A DNA stretch of 64,000 bases from Curtobacterium citreum (GTDB lineage: Bacteria > Actinomycetota > Actinomycetes > Actinomycetales > Microbacteriaceae). The stretch is taken from NCBI RefSeq assembly GCF_006715175.1, contig NZ_VFMQ01000001.1, positions 2,852,001 to 2,916,000 of the forward strand, written 5' to 3'. The translations under genes were made by a program, and so were the position numbers. Below are positions 43,199-51,692 of this stretch, one piece after another. Each line of letters begins with the position of its first letter. Within the stretch, counting starts at the first letter, position 1. The notes under the pieces were generated by a model. It was not told where the DNA came from. It saw only the letters and a list, made by a program, of their open reading frames with translations, and ran no database searches.

Positions 43199-44877
43199 GG
43201 TGCTGCTCCTTCCCACGCACGCCAGGCCTGCCGGCGCTCGGCCTGCCGCACCGGGTCGGCGACGGGCGCCGCCGCGAGCAGCATGCGCGTGTAGTCCTGC
43301 TGCGGGTCGTCGAGGACCCGGTCGGTGGTGCCCCGCTCGACGATCCGGCCCTCGTGCAGCACGACGACGTCGTCCGCGAGCTGCCGGACGACCGCGAGGT
43401 CGTGGCTGACGAGCAGCATGCCGAAGCCGAACTCCTGCTGCAGCCGCGCGAGCAGGTCGAGCACGGCCGCCTGCACGGTGACGTCGAGGGCGCTGGTCGG
43501 CTCGTCGGCGATCACGAGGGCCGGGCGCAGGGCGAGCGCGCGCGCGACGGCGACGCGCTGCCGCTGCCCGCCCGACAGCTGGTGCGGGAAGCGCTCGGCC
43601 CACGTCGGGTCGAGCTGCACGGCCGCGAGCAGTTCGCCCACCCGCGCGGCACGGTCGGCTGCGGAGCCGGCCCCGTGCACGAGGAGCGGCTCGGCGATGC
43701 TCCACCCGATGGTCTGCCGCGGGTTGAGCGAGGACGCCGGGTCCTGGAACACGATGCCGACCCGGCTGCGGAGGTCGCGGAGCCGACTCCCCCGCGCGGT
43801 GCGCAGGTCGGCGCCCTCGACCGCGACGCTGCCGTGCACGACGGGGACGAGCCCCGCGAGCGCACGACCGATGGTCGACTTCCCGGAGCCGGACTCCCCC
43901 ACGAGTCCGAGCGTCCGCCCGGCGTGGAGCTCCAGGTCGATCCCGGAGACGGTCGGGTCGCCGCGGCGCGCGTAGCGCACCGCCACGTCGCGCAGCTGCG
44001 CGACCACCCCCTCCGGACGGGAGGCACGGGTCGTCTCCGTCCCGCCTGTCGCAGCCGACGGGGCGGACGCGCCACGGGCCTCCCGGCCGGGGTCCGACTC
44101 GAGGGCAGGGACCGCGTCGAGGAGCTGCCGCGTGTACGCGGCGGCAGGGTGGGCGAAGACCTCCGCGACCGTGCCCGTCTCGACGGGGTCGCCCCGGCGC
44201 ATGACGAGCACCTCGTCCGCGACGTCCGCGACCACGCCCATGTCGTGGGTGATGAGCAGGACGGCCAGCGAACGCTCCCGGCCGAGCGTGCGGAGCAGGT
44301 CGAGGATGCCCGCCTGCACAGTGACGTCGAGCGCGGTCGTCGGCTCGTCGGCGATGAGCGCGACCGGGTCGCCCGCGAGCGCCATCGCGATCATCGCGCG
44401 CTGCAACTGCCCGCCCGAGAGCTCGTGCGGGTACGCCGTCCGGATCCGCCGCGGATCACGGAGCCCGGCGGACCGGAGCAGCTCGTCGACCCGGGCCGAG
44501 ACGCCCGCGCGGTCGAGGTCGGTCGGGTGCGCTCGGACGGCCTCGGCGATCTGCGTGCCGATCGACAGCACCGGCGTGAACGAGTTCATCGGTTCCTGGA
44601 ACACGACGCCGATGCCGGCACCGCGGACCGCCCGGAGCCGCTCCGCCGACGCACCGACGAGCTCGTCGCCGCGGAAGCGGACGCTGCCGGTCACCCGTGC
44701 CTCGGGCGGGAGCAGCCCGAGCACGCTCATCGCGCTCACGGACTTGCCCGACCCGGACTCGCCGACGAGCGCGAGGACCCGGCCGGGCGTCAGCGTGAAG
44801 GAGACGTCACGGACGACGGGCTCCGCGTCGCCGAACGCGACGCGGAGCCCCTCGACCTCGAGCAGCGGTGCACTCAC
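43195..44877 (-). CDS. Peptide ABC transporter, fused DppD-DppF ATPase
   Basis: A 560-residue protein holding two complete ABC domains. Domain 1: Walker A VGESGSGKSV, signature LSGGQLQRAMI, Walker B ALIADEPTTALDV. Domain 2: Walker A VGESGSGKST, signature LSGGQRQRVAV, Walker B LVIADEPTSALDV. Two separate genes are the usual arrangement. The linker between the domains (about residues 262-288) is encoded by 44014-44090, which contains both arms of the GGACGGGAGGC repeat. GTG 44877 overlaps the binding-protein stop. It powers uptake of di- or oligopeptides. Confidence 0.9.
   Translation of the reverse strand: MSAPLLEVEGLRVAFGDAEPVVRDVSFTLTPGRVLALVGESGSGKSVSAMSVLGLLPPEARVTGSVRFRGDELVGASAERLRAVRGAGIGVVFQEPMNSFTPVLSIGTQIAEAVRAHPTDLDRAGVSARVDELLRSAGLRDPRRIRTAYPHELSGGQLQRAMIAMALAGDPVALIADEPTTALDVTVQAGILDLLRTLGRERSLAVLLITHDMGVVADVADEVLVMRRGDPVETGTVAEVFAHPAAAYTRQLLDAVPALESDPGREARGASAPSAATGGTETTRASRPEGVVAQLRDVAVRYARRGDPTVSGIDLELHAGRTLGLVGESGSGKSTIGRALAGLVPVVHGSVAVEGADLRTARGSRLRDLRSRVGIVFQDPASSLNPRQTIGWSIAEPLLVHGAGSAADRAARVGELLAAVQLDPTWAERFPHQLSGGQRQRVAVARALALRPALVIADEPTSALDVTVQAAVLDLLARLQQEFGFGMLLVSHDLAVVRQLADDVVVLHEGRIVERGTTDRVLDDPQQDYTRMLLAAAPVADPVRQAERRQAWRAWEGAAP
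44014..44090 (-). repeat. GGACGGGAGGC repeat inside the fused-ATPase linker
   Basis: Left arm CCGGACGGGAGGCACGG (44014-44030) and right arm GCCACGGGCCTCCCGGCCGG (44071-44090) are inverted copies of the family separated by 40 bp, with a few mismatches. They are translated on the minus strand as the linker between the two ABC domains. Confidence 0.75.
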
Positions 44878-46541
44878 TTGGCGAGCGAGACCTTGAGGTA
44901 GTTCGGGTACGCCGGGAAGTCCGCGATGCGGAAGTTCTCGACGTTCGAGCCGGCCAGGAAGGACTGCTTCGCGTAGATCAGCGGGACGACGGGGGCGTCC
45001 GCCATGATCTTCTGGTCGGCCTCTGCCCACAGCTTCTGGGCGTCGGACTGGTCGATCGTGCCGGTGGCCTTCGCGATGAGCGCGTCGACCTCGGGGTTCG
45101 AGTACTTCGAGACGTTGTAGCCGCCCCCGCCGATCTGCGACGAGTCGTACAGCGGCTGCAGGTTGGCGTTCGCGCTCGGGAAGTCCGGCTGCCAGCTCGA
45201 CAGGGAGAGGTCGAAGTCGGTGCCGTTCGTGGTCGCCTGCGTGAAGGAGTCGTAGTCGAGCGGCTTCAGCGTCACCTGGATCCCGGCGCGCTTGAGCCCG
45301 GCCTGCAGTGCCTGCGCCTGGGCGAGGTACGTCGGGTCGTTCTGCGACACGAGGGTGAGCTTCAGGTCCTCGGCGCCGGCCTCCTTGAGGAGCTCCTTCG
45401 CCTTGTCGACGTCACCCGTGGCGCTCGTCTTGTACAGGTCGTAGTCCTTGCGGCCCGCGATGCCCGGCGTGATGAGCGTCGAGGCGTACTCACCCGCGAG
45501 CGCGCCACCCGCGGCGATCCGGAACGACTTGCGGTCCGCCGCGTACTGCAGCGCCTGGCGCACCTTGAGGTCCTGGAGCTTGCCGCGCTGCGTGTTGATC
45601 GCCATGTAGGTGATCGGGCCGGCCTTGCTCGTCGCGAGGCGGTCCTGGGCGGACGGGTTCGCGCGGACCTGGTTGAGCTCGGCGGCGCCGAGGTAGATCG
45701 CGCCGAACGAGTCCTTCGCGTCGCCGTTGTCGGCGATCAGGCTCTGCGTGGTGGTCGAGGCGTCCTGCGACTCCTTGAACACGATCTTCGACGGCCCCGC
45801 GGTGCGGATGCTGTCGGTCTTCGCGCTCCACTCCTTGTTGCGGACGAGCGTGACCTGCGAGCCCTGCGTGTTCGACTCGATCTGGTACGGGCCGGACGAC
45901 ACGGGCTTCGCGTCGTAGGCGCCGGTGTCCTTGCCGTCGCCCTCGGGGACCGGGGCGAACGCCGGCATCGACGCGAGCCACGGCCAGTCGCCGTACGCGC
46001 TGTCGAGCTTGAAGACGATGGTCTTGTCGTCCGGGGTCTCGATGCTGTCGAGGGTCTTGCCCTCGAACGGACCCTGGTACTGGCTGCCGCCGACCAGGAG
46101 CGACTTGTGGTAGCTCAGGCCACCGGTCAGGTTCGGCGCGAACGAGCGCTCGATCCCCCACTTGATGTCCTTGGTGGTGATCGGGGTGCCGTCCTGGAAC
46201 TTCAGGCCGTCCTTGAGCGTGTACGTCCAGGTCTTGCCGCCGTCGCTCGACTCACCGGTCGTGGTGGCGAGGTCCGGGACGACCTTCGCGGTCTTGCCCG
46301 GCTCGACGTCCCACGTGGTGAGGCGGCGTGCGACGAGGCCCATCGACGTGATGCCGAGGCTCTGGCTCGTGGCCGGGTCGAAGTGCAGCGCGGTCTGCGG
46401 CGTGAGGATGTTCAGCGTGCCGCCCTTGGTGGTGCCGGACGATGCGTCGTCCGATGCCCCGCCACCCGAGCAGCCGGTCAGCACGAGGGCTGCGGCGGCG
46501 GCGACGGCCGCGGTGATGGTCAAGCGCTTGGGGCGGTGCAT
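44874..46541 (-). CDS. Peptide ABC transporter substrate-binding lipoprotein
   Basis: A 555-residue DppA/OppA-family protein with a lipoprotein signal (lipobox LTGC near residue 24), then a Gly/Ser/Asp stretch and the SBP family 5 domain (GGTLNILTPQTALHFDPA, LVARRLTTWD, TWTYTLKDGLKFQDGTPITTKDIKWGIERSF, YMAINTQRGKLQDLKVRQALQYAADR). GAGGAG lies before ATG 46541. It is the first gene of the operon (binding protein, fused ATPase, DppC, DppB). A dipeptide or oligopeptide is the likely ligand. Confidence 0.9.
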   Translation of the reverse strand: MHRPKRLTITAAVAAAAALVLTGCSGGGASDDASSGTTKGGTLNILTPQTALHFDPATSQSLGITSMGLVARRLTTWDVEPGKTAKVVPDLATTTGESSDGGKTWTYTLKDGLKFQDGTPITTKDIKWGIERSFAPNLTGGLSYHKSLLVGGSQYQGPFEGKTLDSIETPDDKTIVFKLDSAYGDWPWLASMPAFAPVPEGDGKDTGAYDAKPVSSGPYQIESNTQGSQVTLVRNKEWSAKTDSIRTAGPSKIVFKESQDASTTTQSLIADNGDAKDSFGAIYLGAAELNQVRANPSAQDRLATSKAGPITYMAINTQRGKLQDLKVRQALQYAADRKSFRIAAGGALAGEYASTLITPGIAGRKDYDLYKTSATGDVDKAKELLKEAGAEDLKLTLVSQNDPTYLAQAQALQAGLKRAGIQVTLKPLDYDSFTQATTNGTDFDLSLSSWQPDFPSANANLQPLYDSSQIGGGGYNVSKYSNPEVDALIAKATGTIDQSDAQKLWAEADQKIMADAPVVPLIYAKQSFLAGSNVENFRIADFPAYPNYLKVSLAK

Positions 46542-46849
46542 GGCGTCCTGCTCCTCGTCGGGGGGTGGGGGTGTCGCTGCGCCCGGGCGGTGGGCCGGCG
46601 GGCGGTCCATCCTGGCACCGGGCCGGGGCGGGGTCCGAACCCTCGCGGGGTCCGGATGACACGCAACGCAACATTGCATGGCGCAACACGACAACGCGTG
46701 TGACCCGAGCGTATTCCCGGGTGGTCCGGCGCGCGCGGCGGGTGGTCGCGCCGGCTCGGTTGCGTCCGTCGCGCCGGCACGGTCCGCCGCGTTGTGCGGT
46801 TGCGTCCGTCGCGTTGCGCTGCACGGCCTGGAGGCTCGGCGCGACGCCG
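46542..46849. promoter_or_regulatory. Upstream region of the peptide operon
   Basis: No gene is visible. It holds GTTGCG-type motifs in direct and inverted order around 46664-46697 (ACGCAACGCAACATTGCATG), the most AT-rich part and the likely operon promoter, and a 16-base direct repeat GGTTGCGTCCGTCGCG at 46759-46774 and 46799-46814. A hairpin (CGGCCTG, 46824-46830, with CAGGCCG, 46851-46857) overlaps the stop of the convergent-side MFS gene and may terminate it. Confidence 0.5.
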
Positions 46850-48130
46850 TCAGGCCGGTGCGGTCGTGCGCGCCACCCGCCCGGCGATCGCGGCCACACC
46901 GAGCGCCGCCGCCAGGAACACCACCGCGAGGATCGCCCAGCCCGGCGTCCCGAGGTCGATCGCGGTCAGCGTCACCACGGCCGGTGCGACCATCGCAGCG
47001 ACGGCGTAGCCGGTCCCGTACACGCCCTGGTACGCCCCGATGCGGTCGGCGGGTGCGAGCTCGAAGGACAGCGCCCAGCCCGCCGCGCTCGACGTGATCT
47101 CGGCGAGCGAGTGCGCGACCGCGGCCGCGACGAGCACGGCCGTGGCGGTCGCCGCGGGCACCCAGTCGTCCCCGCGGACCCACCCCGCGGCCGCCCAGAG
47201 CCCGCACGCCAGCGCCATCACCCAGCCCGCGTGCCGCATCACCCGCGCGGCACCGGCGACGGTGTCGGTCCCCCGGCTCATCCGGACCTGGAGCAGGACC
47301 ACGCACACGGTGTTCACGAGCAGGAGCGGCGAGACAAGGACGTCCGGCGCGACGGTGTGCTGCACGACCCACAGCGGCACGGCGACCTCGAACAGGCCGA
47401 ACTGCATGCCGAAGACCCCGGTCAGCGCCGCGACCGCGAGGAACCGGACGTCCCGGTACGGACTGCGACCCGCGGGCTCCCGACGGACGATCGTGCCGGT
47501 GTCCGTCCGGTCGGCCGGGGTCGGGTCGACCCGCGCCGACGACAGCCCCGTGACGAGGAACGCCGAGGACACGAAGAGCAGCCCGGACACGACCATCGTC
47601 ACGCGGTACGCCTCGCCCGTGCCGATCGCGAGCGGGATCGCGGCGAGCGCCGTCCCCACGCCGATCCCGACGTTCGTCACGGTGCGCATCGTCGCCCGGA
47701 CCCGGACGCGCTCCGACCCCGGGAAGGCCCGACCGATCGCGGCGCTCCGGACCGAGCCGCCGCCCTGCTGCGCGAGCGTGACCATCGACGCGGTGACGAT
47801 GAGCGTCGCGACGTCGTGGACGAGCACGTAGGCGACGAGGGCGCTCCCCTGGACGACGTGCAGCCAGATGAGCATCCGGCGGGCACTGAACCGGTCGGCG
47901 AGGTGTCCGAACGCCAGGGACGATGCCACCCCGACCGCGCCGGCGACCGTCAGTCCGAGGCCGACCGCCACGGCGGGGATGCCGACGATCGTGATCAGGT
48001 AGAGCGACGTCAGCGTGAAGAACGCGCCGCGGCCGAGGGTGTCGACGAGCGTGACCGTGAGCAGGCGTCGGAGCGTGGTGTCCCGACGGACGAGGGTGCG
48101 GATCGGGACCTGCTGCTCGGTGGTGCTCAC
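46850..48130 (-). CDS. MFS efflux-type transporter
   Basis: A 426-residue, twelve-helix MFS protein (LVDTLGRGAFFTLTSLYLITIVGI, ADRFSARRMLIWLHVVQGSALVAYVLV, RVRATMRTVTNVGIGVGTALAA). The order of motifs fits drug or metabolite exporters of the DHA1-like group. GTG 48130 is close to a GAGGG. It diverges over 55 bp from an ArsR-type regulator, a common arrangement for a regulated efflux pump. Substrate unknown. Confidence 0.82.
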   Translation of the reverse strand: MSTTEQQVPIRTLVRRDTTLRRLLTVTLVDTLGRGAFFTLTSLYLITIVGIPAVAVGLGLTVAGAVGVASSLAFGHLADRFSARRMLIWLHVVQGSALVAYVLVHDVATLIVTASMVTLAQQGGGSVRSAAIGRAFPGSERVRVRATMRTVTNVGIGVGTALAAIPLAIGTGEAYRVTMVVSGLLFVSSAFLVTGLSSARVDPTPADRTDTGTIVRREPAGRSPYRDVRFLAVAALTGVFGMQFGLFEVAVPLWVVQHTVAPDVLVSPLLLVNTVCVVLLQVRMSRGTDTVAGAARVMRHAGWVMALACGLWAAAGWVRGDDWVPAATATAVLVAAAVAHSLAEITSSAAGWALSFELAPADRIGAYQGVYGTGYAVAAMVAPAVVTLTAIDLGTPGWAILAVVFLAAALGVAAIAGRVARTTAPA

Positions 48131-48185
48131 CCCTCAGTTCTGGCAGGGCCGACGTCCTGCACGAACGGATGTAGGTTCGGGCTTC

Positions 48186-49142
48186 ATGATCCGGTACCGA
48201 CTCGAGCCGTCGGACGTGTCCGCCGTGCGGTTCGGCATCTCGCCGCTGTCCGAGCTCGGCCTGGGGCTGCGCGCCTTCCGTGCACCCGAGCGCTATCCGC
48301 TGCAGCGGCCGTGGACCGACCGGATCGCCGGGGTGCTGCCGCTGCTCGACCGCGAGGTCCTGTCCGGACTCGTCGATGAGCGACGCTGGGTGGCCGACTT
48401 CGTGAACCCGCGGCCGGACTCGCCGCTGACGTCGTTCGACGACGAGCTCCGCGCGCTCGGGCGGATCCGGCCGGAGCGGCTCCGGAGTGACCTCGAGCGG
48501 GTGCACGGCACGGTCCCCGCGGTGTTCGCCGGGCGGCACGACCGCGTGGTCGAGCGACTGCAGCAGGCGCTCGCGACGACGTGGGAGCTGTGCTTCGCGC
48601 CGTACTGGCCGCGGATGCGACGGGTGCTGCAGGCCGACGTCGCCCACCGGGGGCGGGTCGCGGCGCACGAGGGCGTCGGCGCGGTGCTCGCCGGACTGTC
48701 CGAGAGCGTGCGGTTCGACGGCCGGCACGTCGACGTCCGCCTGAGCAGCCCGATCGCACGGGACCGGCCGGTGCAGGGCGAGGGGCTCACCCTCGTGCCG
48801 TCGGTGTTCGTCGTCCGGGCGTCGACCCCGATCGACGACGACCTGCCGCCGACGGTGATGTACCCGGCACGGGGGCAGGGCGCGATGTGGTCGACCGCGT
48901 CGCACCCCGATGCCGGCGCCGTGCGGGACCTGCTCGGGCGGACGCGGGCGGCGCTCCTCGAGGCACTCGGTGAGCCGGCGTCGTCGACGGACCTGGCGAT
49001 GCGGTTCGGGGTGTCGACGTCGGCGGTGAACCAGCACCTGCGCGTGATGGAGCGGGGCGGACTGCTCAACCGCACCCGGTACGGACGGGCCGTCCTGTAC
49101 TACCGCAGCACTGTGGGCGACGCGCTCGTCCGGAGGGAGTGA
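48186..49142 (+). CDS. ArsR-family regulator with N-terminal DUF5937-like domain
   Basis: A 318-residue protein. The first 230 residues (RYRLEPSDVSAVRFGISPLSELGLGLRAF, PYWPRMRRVLQADVAHRGRVAA) are a conserved actinobacterial domain of unknown ligand; the last 75 residues are an ArsR-type winged helix (SSTDLAMRFGVSTSAVNQHLRVMERGGLLNRTRYGRAVLYYRS). It lacks the cysteine metal site of classical ArsR. ATG 48186 follows TAGGTT (48172-48177) by 8 nt. It probably represses the divergent MFS gene. Confidence 0.85.
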   Translation: MIRYRLEPSDVSAVRFGISPLSELGLGLRAFRAPERYPLQRPWTDRIAGVLPLLDREVLSGLVDERRWVADFVNPRPDSPLTSFDDELRALGRIRPERLRSDLERVHGTVPAVFAGRHDRVVERLQQALATTWELCFAPYWPRMRRVLQADVAHRGRVAAHEGVGAVLAGLSESVRFDGRHVDVRLSSPIARDRPVQGEGLTLVPSVFVVRASTPIDDDLPPTVMYPARGQGAMWSTASHPDAGAVRDLLGRTRAALLEALGEPASSTDLAMRFGVSTSAVNQHLRVMERGGLLNRTRYGRAVLYYRSTVGDALVRRE

Positions 49143-49152
49143 GCGCCGAGGA

Positions 49153-49665
49153 TCACCCCTCCGGATCGAGCTCCGCGAGCCAGGAGCGCAGGACGCCCTC
49201 GAGCAGCCGTCGATCCGGCGCCGGTACCAGGTTGAGCAACCGACGCTCGTTCGCCATGTGCGCCGCGAAGGCAGCGTCGATCAACCGGAGCCCGTCGCGT
49301 GTGAGCCGGACCGCGCGACCGCGTCCGTCAGCATCACTCACGCGCCTCGACACGAGACCCGCACGTTCGAGGCGGTCGAGCCGCTTCGTCATCCCGCCAC
49401 TCGTCACCATCGTGGAGGCAGCGAGGTCGCCGGCGCTGCGCTCGTACGGCATGCCCGCACGACGGAGCGCAGCGAGCACGTCGAACTCGCCCTCGCTCAG
49501 GCCGTGGTCGTTGTACACCTCGGCGATCTCCTCGCTGAGGCGGGCCGCCAATCGGTGAAGGCGGCCGATGACGCCCTGCGGGCCCACGTCGACGTCCGGA
49601 CGTTCGCGCCGCCACTCCTCCTGGATCCGCTCGACCCGGTCCTGACGCAGGTTCATTCCATCCAC
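49153..49665 (-). CDS. MarR-family regulator
   Basis: A 170-residue MarR protein with the winged helix GEFDVLAALRRAGMPYERSAGDLAASTMVTSGGMTKRLDRLERAGLVSRRVSDADGRGRAVRLT and flanking dimerisation helices. I choose GTG 49665 because TATCGT (49673-49678) lies 7 nt before it; ATG 49656 would be three residues shorter. It diverges from the EamA gene, whose start is covered by a 20-bp palindrome, the probable binding site. The inducer is unknown. Confidence 0.88.
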   Translation of the reverse strand: MDGMNLRQDRVERIQEEWRRERPDVDVGPQGVIGRLHRLAARLSEEIAEVYNDHGLSEGEFDVLAALRRAGMPYERSAGDLAASTMVTSGGMTKRLDRLERAGLVSRRVSDADGRGRAVRLTRDGLRLIDAAFAAHMANERRLLNLVPAPDRRLLEGVLRSWLAELDPEG

Positions 49666-49696
49666 GACAGACACGATACCTTCCGGGCAAGCTATA

Positions 49697-49716
49697 TTGT
49701 CTTCCATGGAAGACAA
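49697..49716. promoter_or_regulatory. 20-bp palindromic operator over the EamA start codon
   Basis: TTGTCTTCCATGGAAGACAA is perfectly palindromic, and its centre is the ATG-containing CATG at 49705-49708. The TATATT box (49693-49698) overlaps its left end and is 7 nt before ATG 49706. MarR proteins bind palindromes of this size; here binding would block a leaderless gene. The first four codons of the transporter (MEDN) are fixed by the operator. Confidence 0.85.
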
Positions 49717-50593
49717 CAGGCGCTGGCTCCTGGTGGCCGCGGTGGCACCGATCCTCTGGGGCAGCACGTACTTCGTCACGAGGACGTTCCTCCCGCCGGG
49801 TGCTCTCTGGGGCGGGACGCTGCGGGCGCTGCCGGCAGGCCTCCTCCTGCTCGTCCTCGTCCGGCGGGTCCCGCGTGGCTCCTGGTGGTGGAAGGCCGTC
49901 GTGCTCGGGGTGCTGAACGTCGGCGGGTTCTTCGCGCTCGTCTACCAGGCCGCACAGTTGCTCCCCTCGAGCATCGCGTCCACCGTCATGGCGACCGCAC
50001 CGATCGCCCTCGCACTCCTCGCCTGGGTCCTGCTCGGTGAGCGCCCGTCCGGGTGGCGCCTCGCTGGGGCATCGGTCGGGGTCGGCGGCGTCGCGTTGCT
50101 CCTCCTCGGTGGACCCGGCCGCGTCGACGGCACCGGAGTCGTCGTGTCGGTCGCGGCGATGGCGTCGTCGTCGCTGGGCTTCGTCCTCGGCAAGAAGTGG
50201 AACACCGAGGTCGGCGTCCTCCCGTCCACGGCGTGGCAACTCCTCGTCGGGGGCGTCCTGTTGCTGCCGGTCGCGTTCCTCGTCGAGGGGCCGCCGCCCC
50301 GGCTCGATCCTGTGGCGCTCACGGCGACCGTGTGGCTCACGGTCGTCGCGACCGCCCTCGCGTACGTCGCCTGGTTCGCGGCGCTCGACCACCTCCGCGG
50401 TGACGTGATCGGACTGGTGGGGTTGCTCAACCCGGTCGCCGGCGTGCTGCTCGGCGTCCTCGTGGGCGCGGAAGCGATCGGGAGCCGTCAGGTGATCGGT
50501 CTCACGCTGGTCCTGATCGGCATCGCCGGACCGCTCCTGATCGGCAGGCGCCGCACGACTGCGACAGGCCGAAGCGCCCGCCCGCACCCCTAG
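49706..50593 (+). CDS. EamA-family (DMT) transporter
   Basis: A 295-residue drug/metabolite transporter with ten helices and two EamA halves (LWGSTYFVTRTFLPPG in the first, SSSLGFVLGKKWNTEVG in the second). LAWVLLGERPSGWRLAGASVGVGGVALL is the repeat end typical of the family. Substrates range from amino acids to purines. ATG 49706 is leaderless with TATATT 7 nt upstream. The MarR gene diverges from it, so this is a regulated efflux unit. Its stop overlaps that of the next, convergent gene by three bases. Confidence 0.87.
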   Translation: MEDNRRWLLVAAVAPILWGSTYFVTRTFLPPGALWGGTLRALPAGLLLLVLVRRVPRGSWWWKAVVLGVLNVGGFFALVYQAAQLLPSSIASTVMATAPIALALLAWVLLGERPSGWRLAGASVGVGGVALLLLGGPGRVDGTGVVVSVAAMASSSLGFVLGKKWNTEVGVLPSTAWQLLVGGVLLLPVAFLVEGPPPRLDPVALTATVWLTVVATALAYVAWFAALDHLRGDVIGLVGLLNPVAGVLLGVLVGAEAIGSRQVIGLTLVLIGIAGPLLIGRRRTTATGRSARPHP

Positions 50594-51450
50594 CGGTCGA
50601 ACAACCCGCCGAGGAAGTCGCCACCGAGGTTCGACGCCTGCTCGCCGAGCCCGCTGGCCTGCTCGCCCAGACCGCTCGCCTGCTCGCCGAGCCCCGACAC
50701 CTGCTCCCCGAGACCCCCGGCGTGCTCGCCGAGCCCGCCGAGGAACTCCTCGCCACCCGCGGCGATCCCTTCGAAGTCCACCCCGAGGTCCGCGGCTCCC
50801 GCGAGCACCGGCCCCGCTGCGGCACTCAGCACCGCGCCACCGGCGACCGCGACCGCCAGGCCCCCGACCGCCATCGCGCCGGCACCGACCGCGGCGCCGC
50901 CCGCGAACGACCCACCGAGGCCGCCGAGCGCCCGCTTGAGCATGCCAGGTCGGGAGACCTCGGCCCGGGTCGCCGCGCGGGCCATCCCGCCGGCGGAGTC
51001 GTCGCGCAGGTGCTCGTGTGGCGGGAGCTCGGAGTTCAGTCGGTCCCGGACCTGCTGGCGCTGCTCGGGCGTGAGGCGCGCGAAGGCGTCGTGGTGGACC
51101 TGCTCGAGGCGCTCCGGCGGTGCTGTGCGGAGCAGGTAGTCGTACTTCGCGAGCGCGACGGCGTCCGGGTCGGCCTGCCCGCGACGCTGCGGCTGCCCGT
51201 CCTGCTGCGCTTGCCCGTCCTGCTGCGGCTGACCGTGCTGCTGGGGCGCCGTCGTCTGCGGAGCCTGCTGCGGTCGCTGCCGGTCGTCGCCCGTCAGCTT
51301 GTCCGCCGCGGTGCGGACGATGTCCCGCCAGTCGGTCCCGCCCGACGACTGCGGGTTCGCGGCGTCCGGGCTCCCCTGCCCGCGCTGCTTCTGCATCTGC
51401 TTGTCGATGACCTTCGAGGCCATGCCGAGGATCCGGTTGAGGTTCGCCAT
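50590..51450 (-). CDS. Conserved hypothetical protein with glycine-rich heptads
   Basis: A 286-residue protein, function unknown. Parts in order: an N-terminal conserved segment (MANLNRILGMASKVIDKQ, DWRDIVRTAADKLTGDDR), a Gln/Pro-rich spacer (QQHGQPQQDGQAQQDGQ), a conserved DPDAVALAKYDYLLRTAPPERLEQVHHDAFARLTPEQRQQVRDRLNSELP domain, a Gly/Ala hydrophobic region (about 180-225, possibly membrane-associated) and five GLGEQAS-type heptads at the C-terminus. ATG 51450 has AAGGTTGG upstream. A similar middle segment is seen in other Microbacteriaceae proteins. Confidence 0.7.
   Translation of the reverse strand: MANLNRILGMASKVIDKQMQKQRGQGSPDAANPQSSGGTDWRDIVRTAADKLTGDDRQRPQQAPQTTAPQQHGQPQQDGQAQQDGQPQRRGQADPDAVALAKYDYLLRTAPPERLEQVHHDAFARLTPEQRQQVRDRLNSELPPHEHLRDDSAGGMARAATRAEVSRPGMLKRALGGLGGSFAGGAAVGAGAMAVGGLAVAVAGGAVLSAAAGPVLAGAADLGVDFEGIAAGGEEFLGGLGEHAGGLGEQVSGLGEQASGLGEQASGLGEQASNLGGDFLGGLFDR
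50632..50736 (-). repeat. Five 21-bp tandem repeats (GLGEQAS heptads)
   Basis: Five units encode GLGEHAG, GLGEQVS and three GLGEQAS in the minus-strand gene. The units are nearly identical in DNA, so they are recently expanded and may vary in number between strains. Confidence 0.9.
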
Positions 51451-51459
51451 GACCCAACC

Positions 51460-51486
51460 TTTGTGATCACACATGTGAGCACTCAG
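51460..51486. promoter_or_regulatory. Possible operator upstream of the heptad-protein gene
   Basis: TTTGTGATCACACATGTGAGCACT is AT-rich for this genome and contains the palindrome TGTGATCACA and an overlapping CACATGTG. It lies 13 bp before the ATG at 51450 and resembles Crp/Fnr-type sites, without a full match. Confidence 0.35.
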
Positions 51487-51562
51487 CGATGCGCCCGTGC
51501 GGCACCCGACCAACGCCTGCGCATCTGCTGGGCCGCTCGCACGACGGCCTCGGGCTCCCGTC

Positions 51563-51687
51563 GTTCCGGCCCATCGCAGCCGACATGAGAGGCCGGATCG
51601 CGCATCGGCAGTCGGAACGGACGACGCACCATGCGCAGATCGACCTCCCACGCGCGGTTCGGCCTCCCACGCGCGGATCGGCTCCCC
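51563..51687. repeat. Composite 19-bp-array element, locus 2
   Basis: A segment with CCCATCGCAGCCGACAT and GTCGGAACGGACGAC is followed by three in-phase 19-bp units at 51631-51649, 51650-51668 and 51669-51687 (consensus ACGCGCGGATCGGCCTCCC). The last unit ends 5 bases before the stop codon of the minus-strand alditol oxidase gene. It matches the loci at 27357, 57285 and 60906. Confidence 0.87.
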
Positions 51688-51692
51688 GCGCG

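Noticed and set aside
44868..46703. A 611-codon plus-strand frame opposite the peptide-binding protein
   Set aside because: Composition is Arg/Val/Glu-rich antisense noise, and the minus-strand gene has a clear lipoprotein signal and family motifs.
51631..51687. Possible CRISPR array of short repeats
   Set aside because: The 19-bp units are directly adjacent with no spacers between them.
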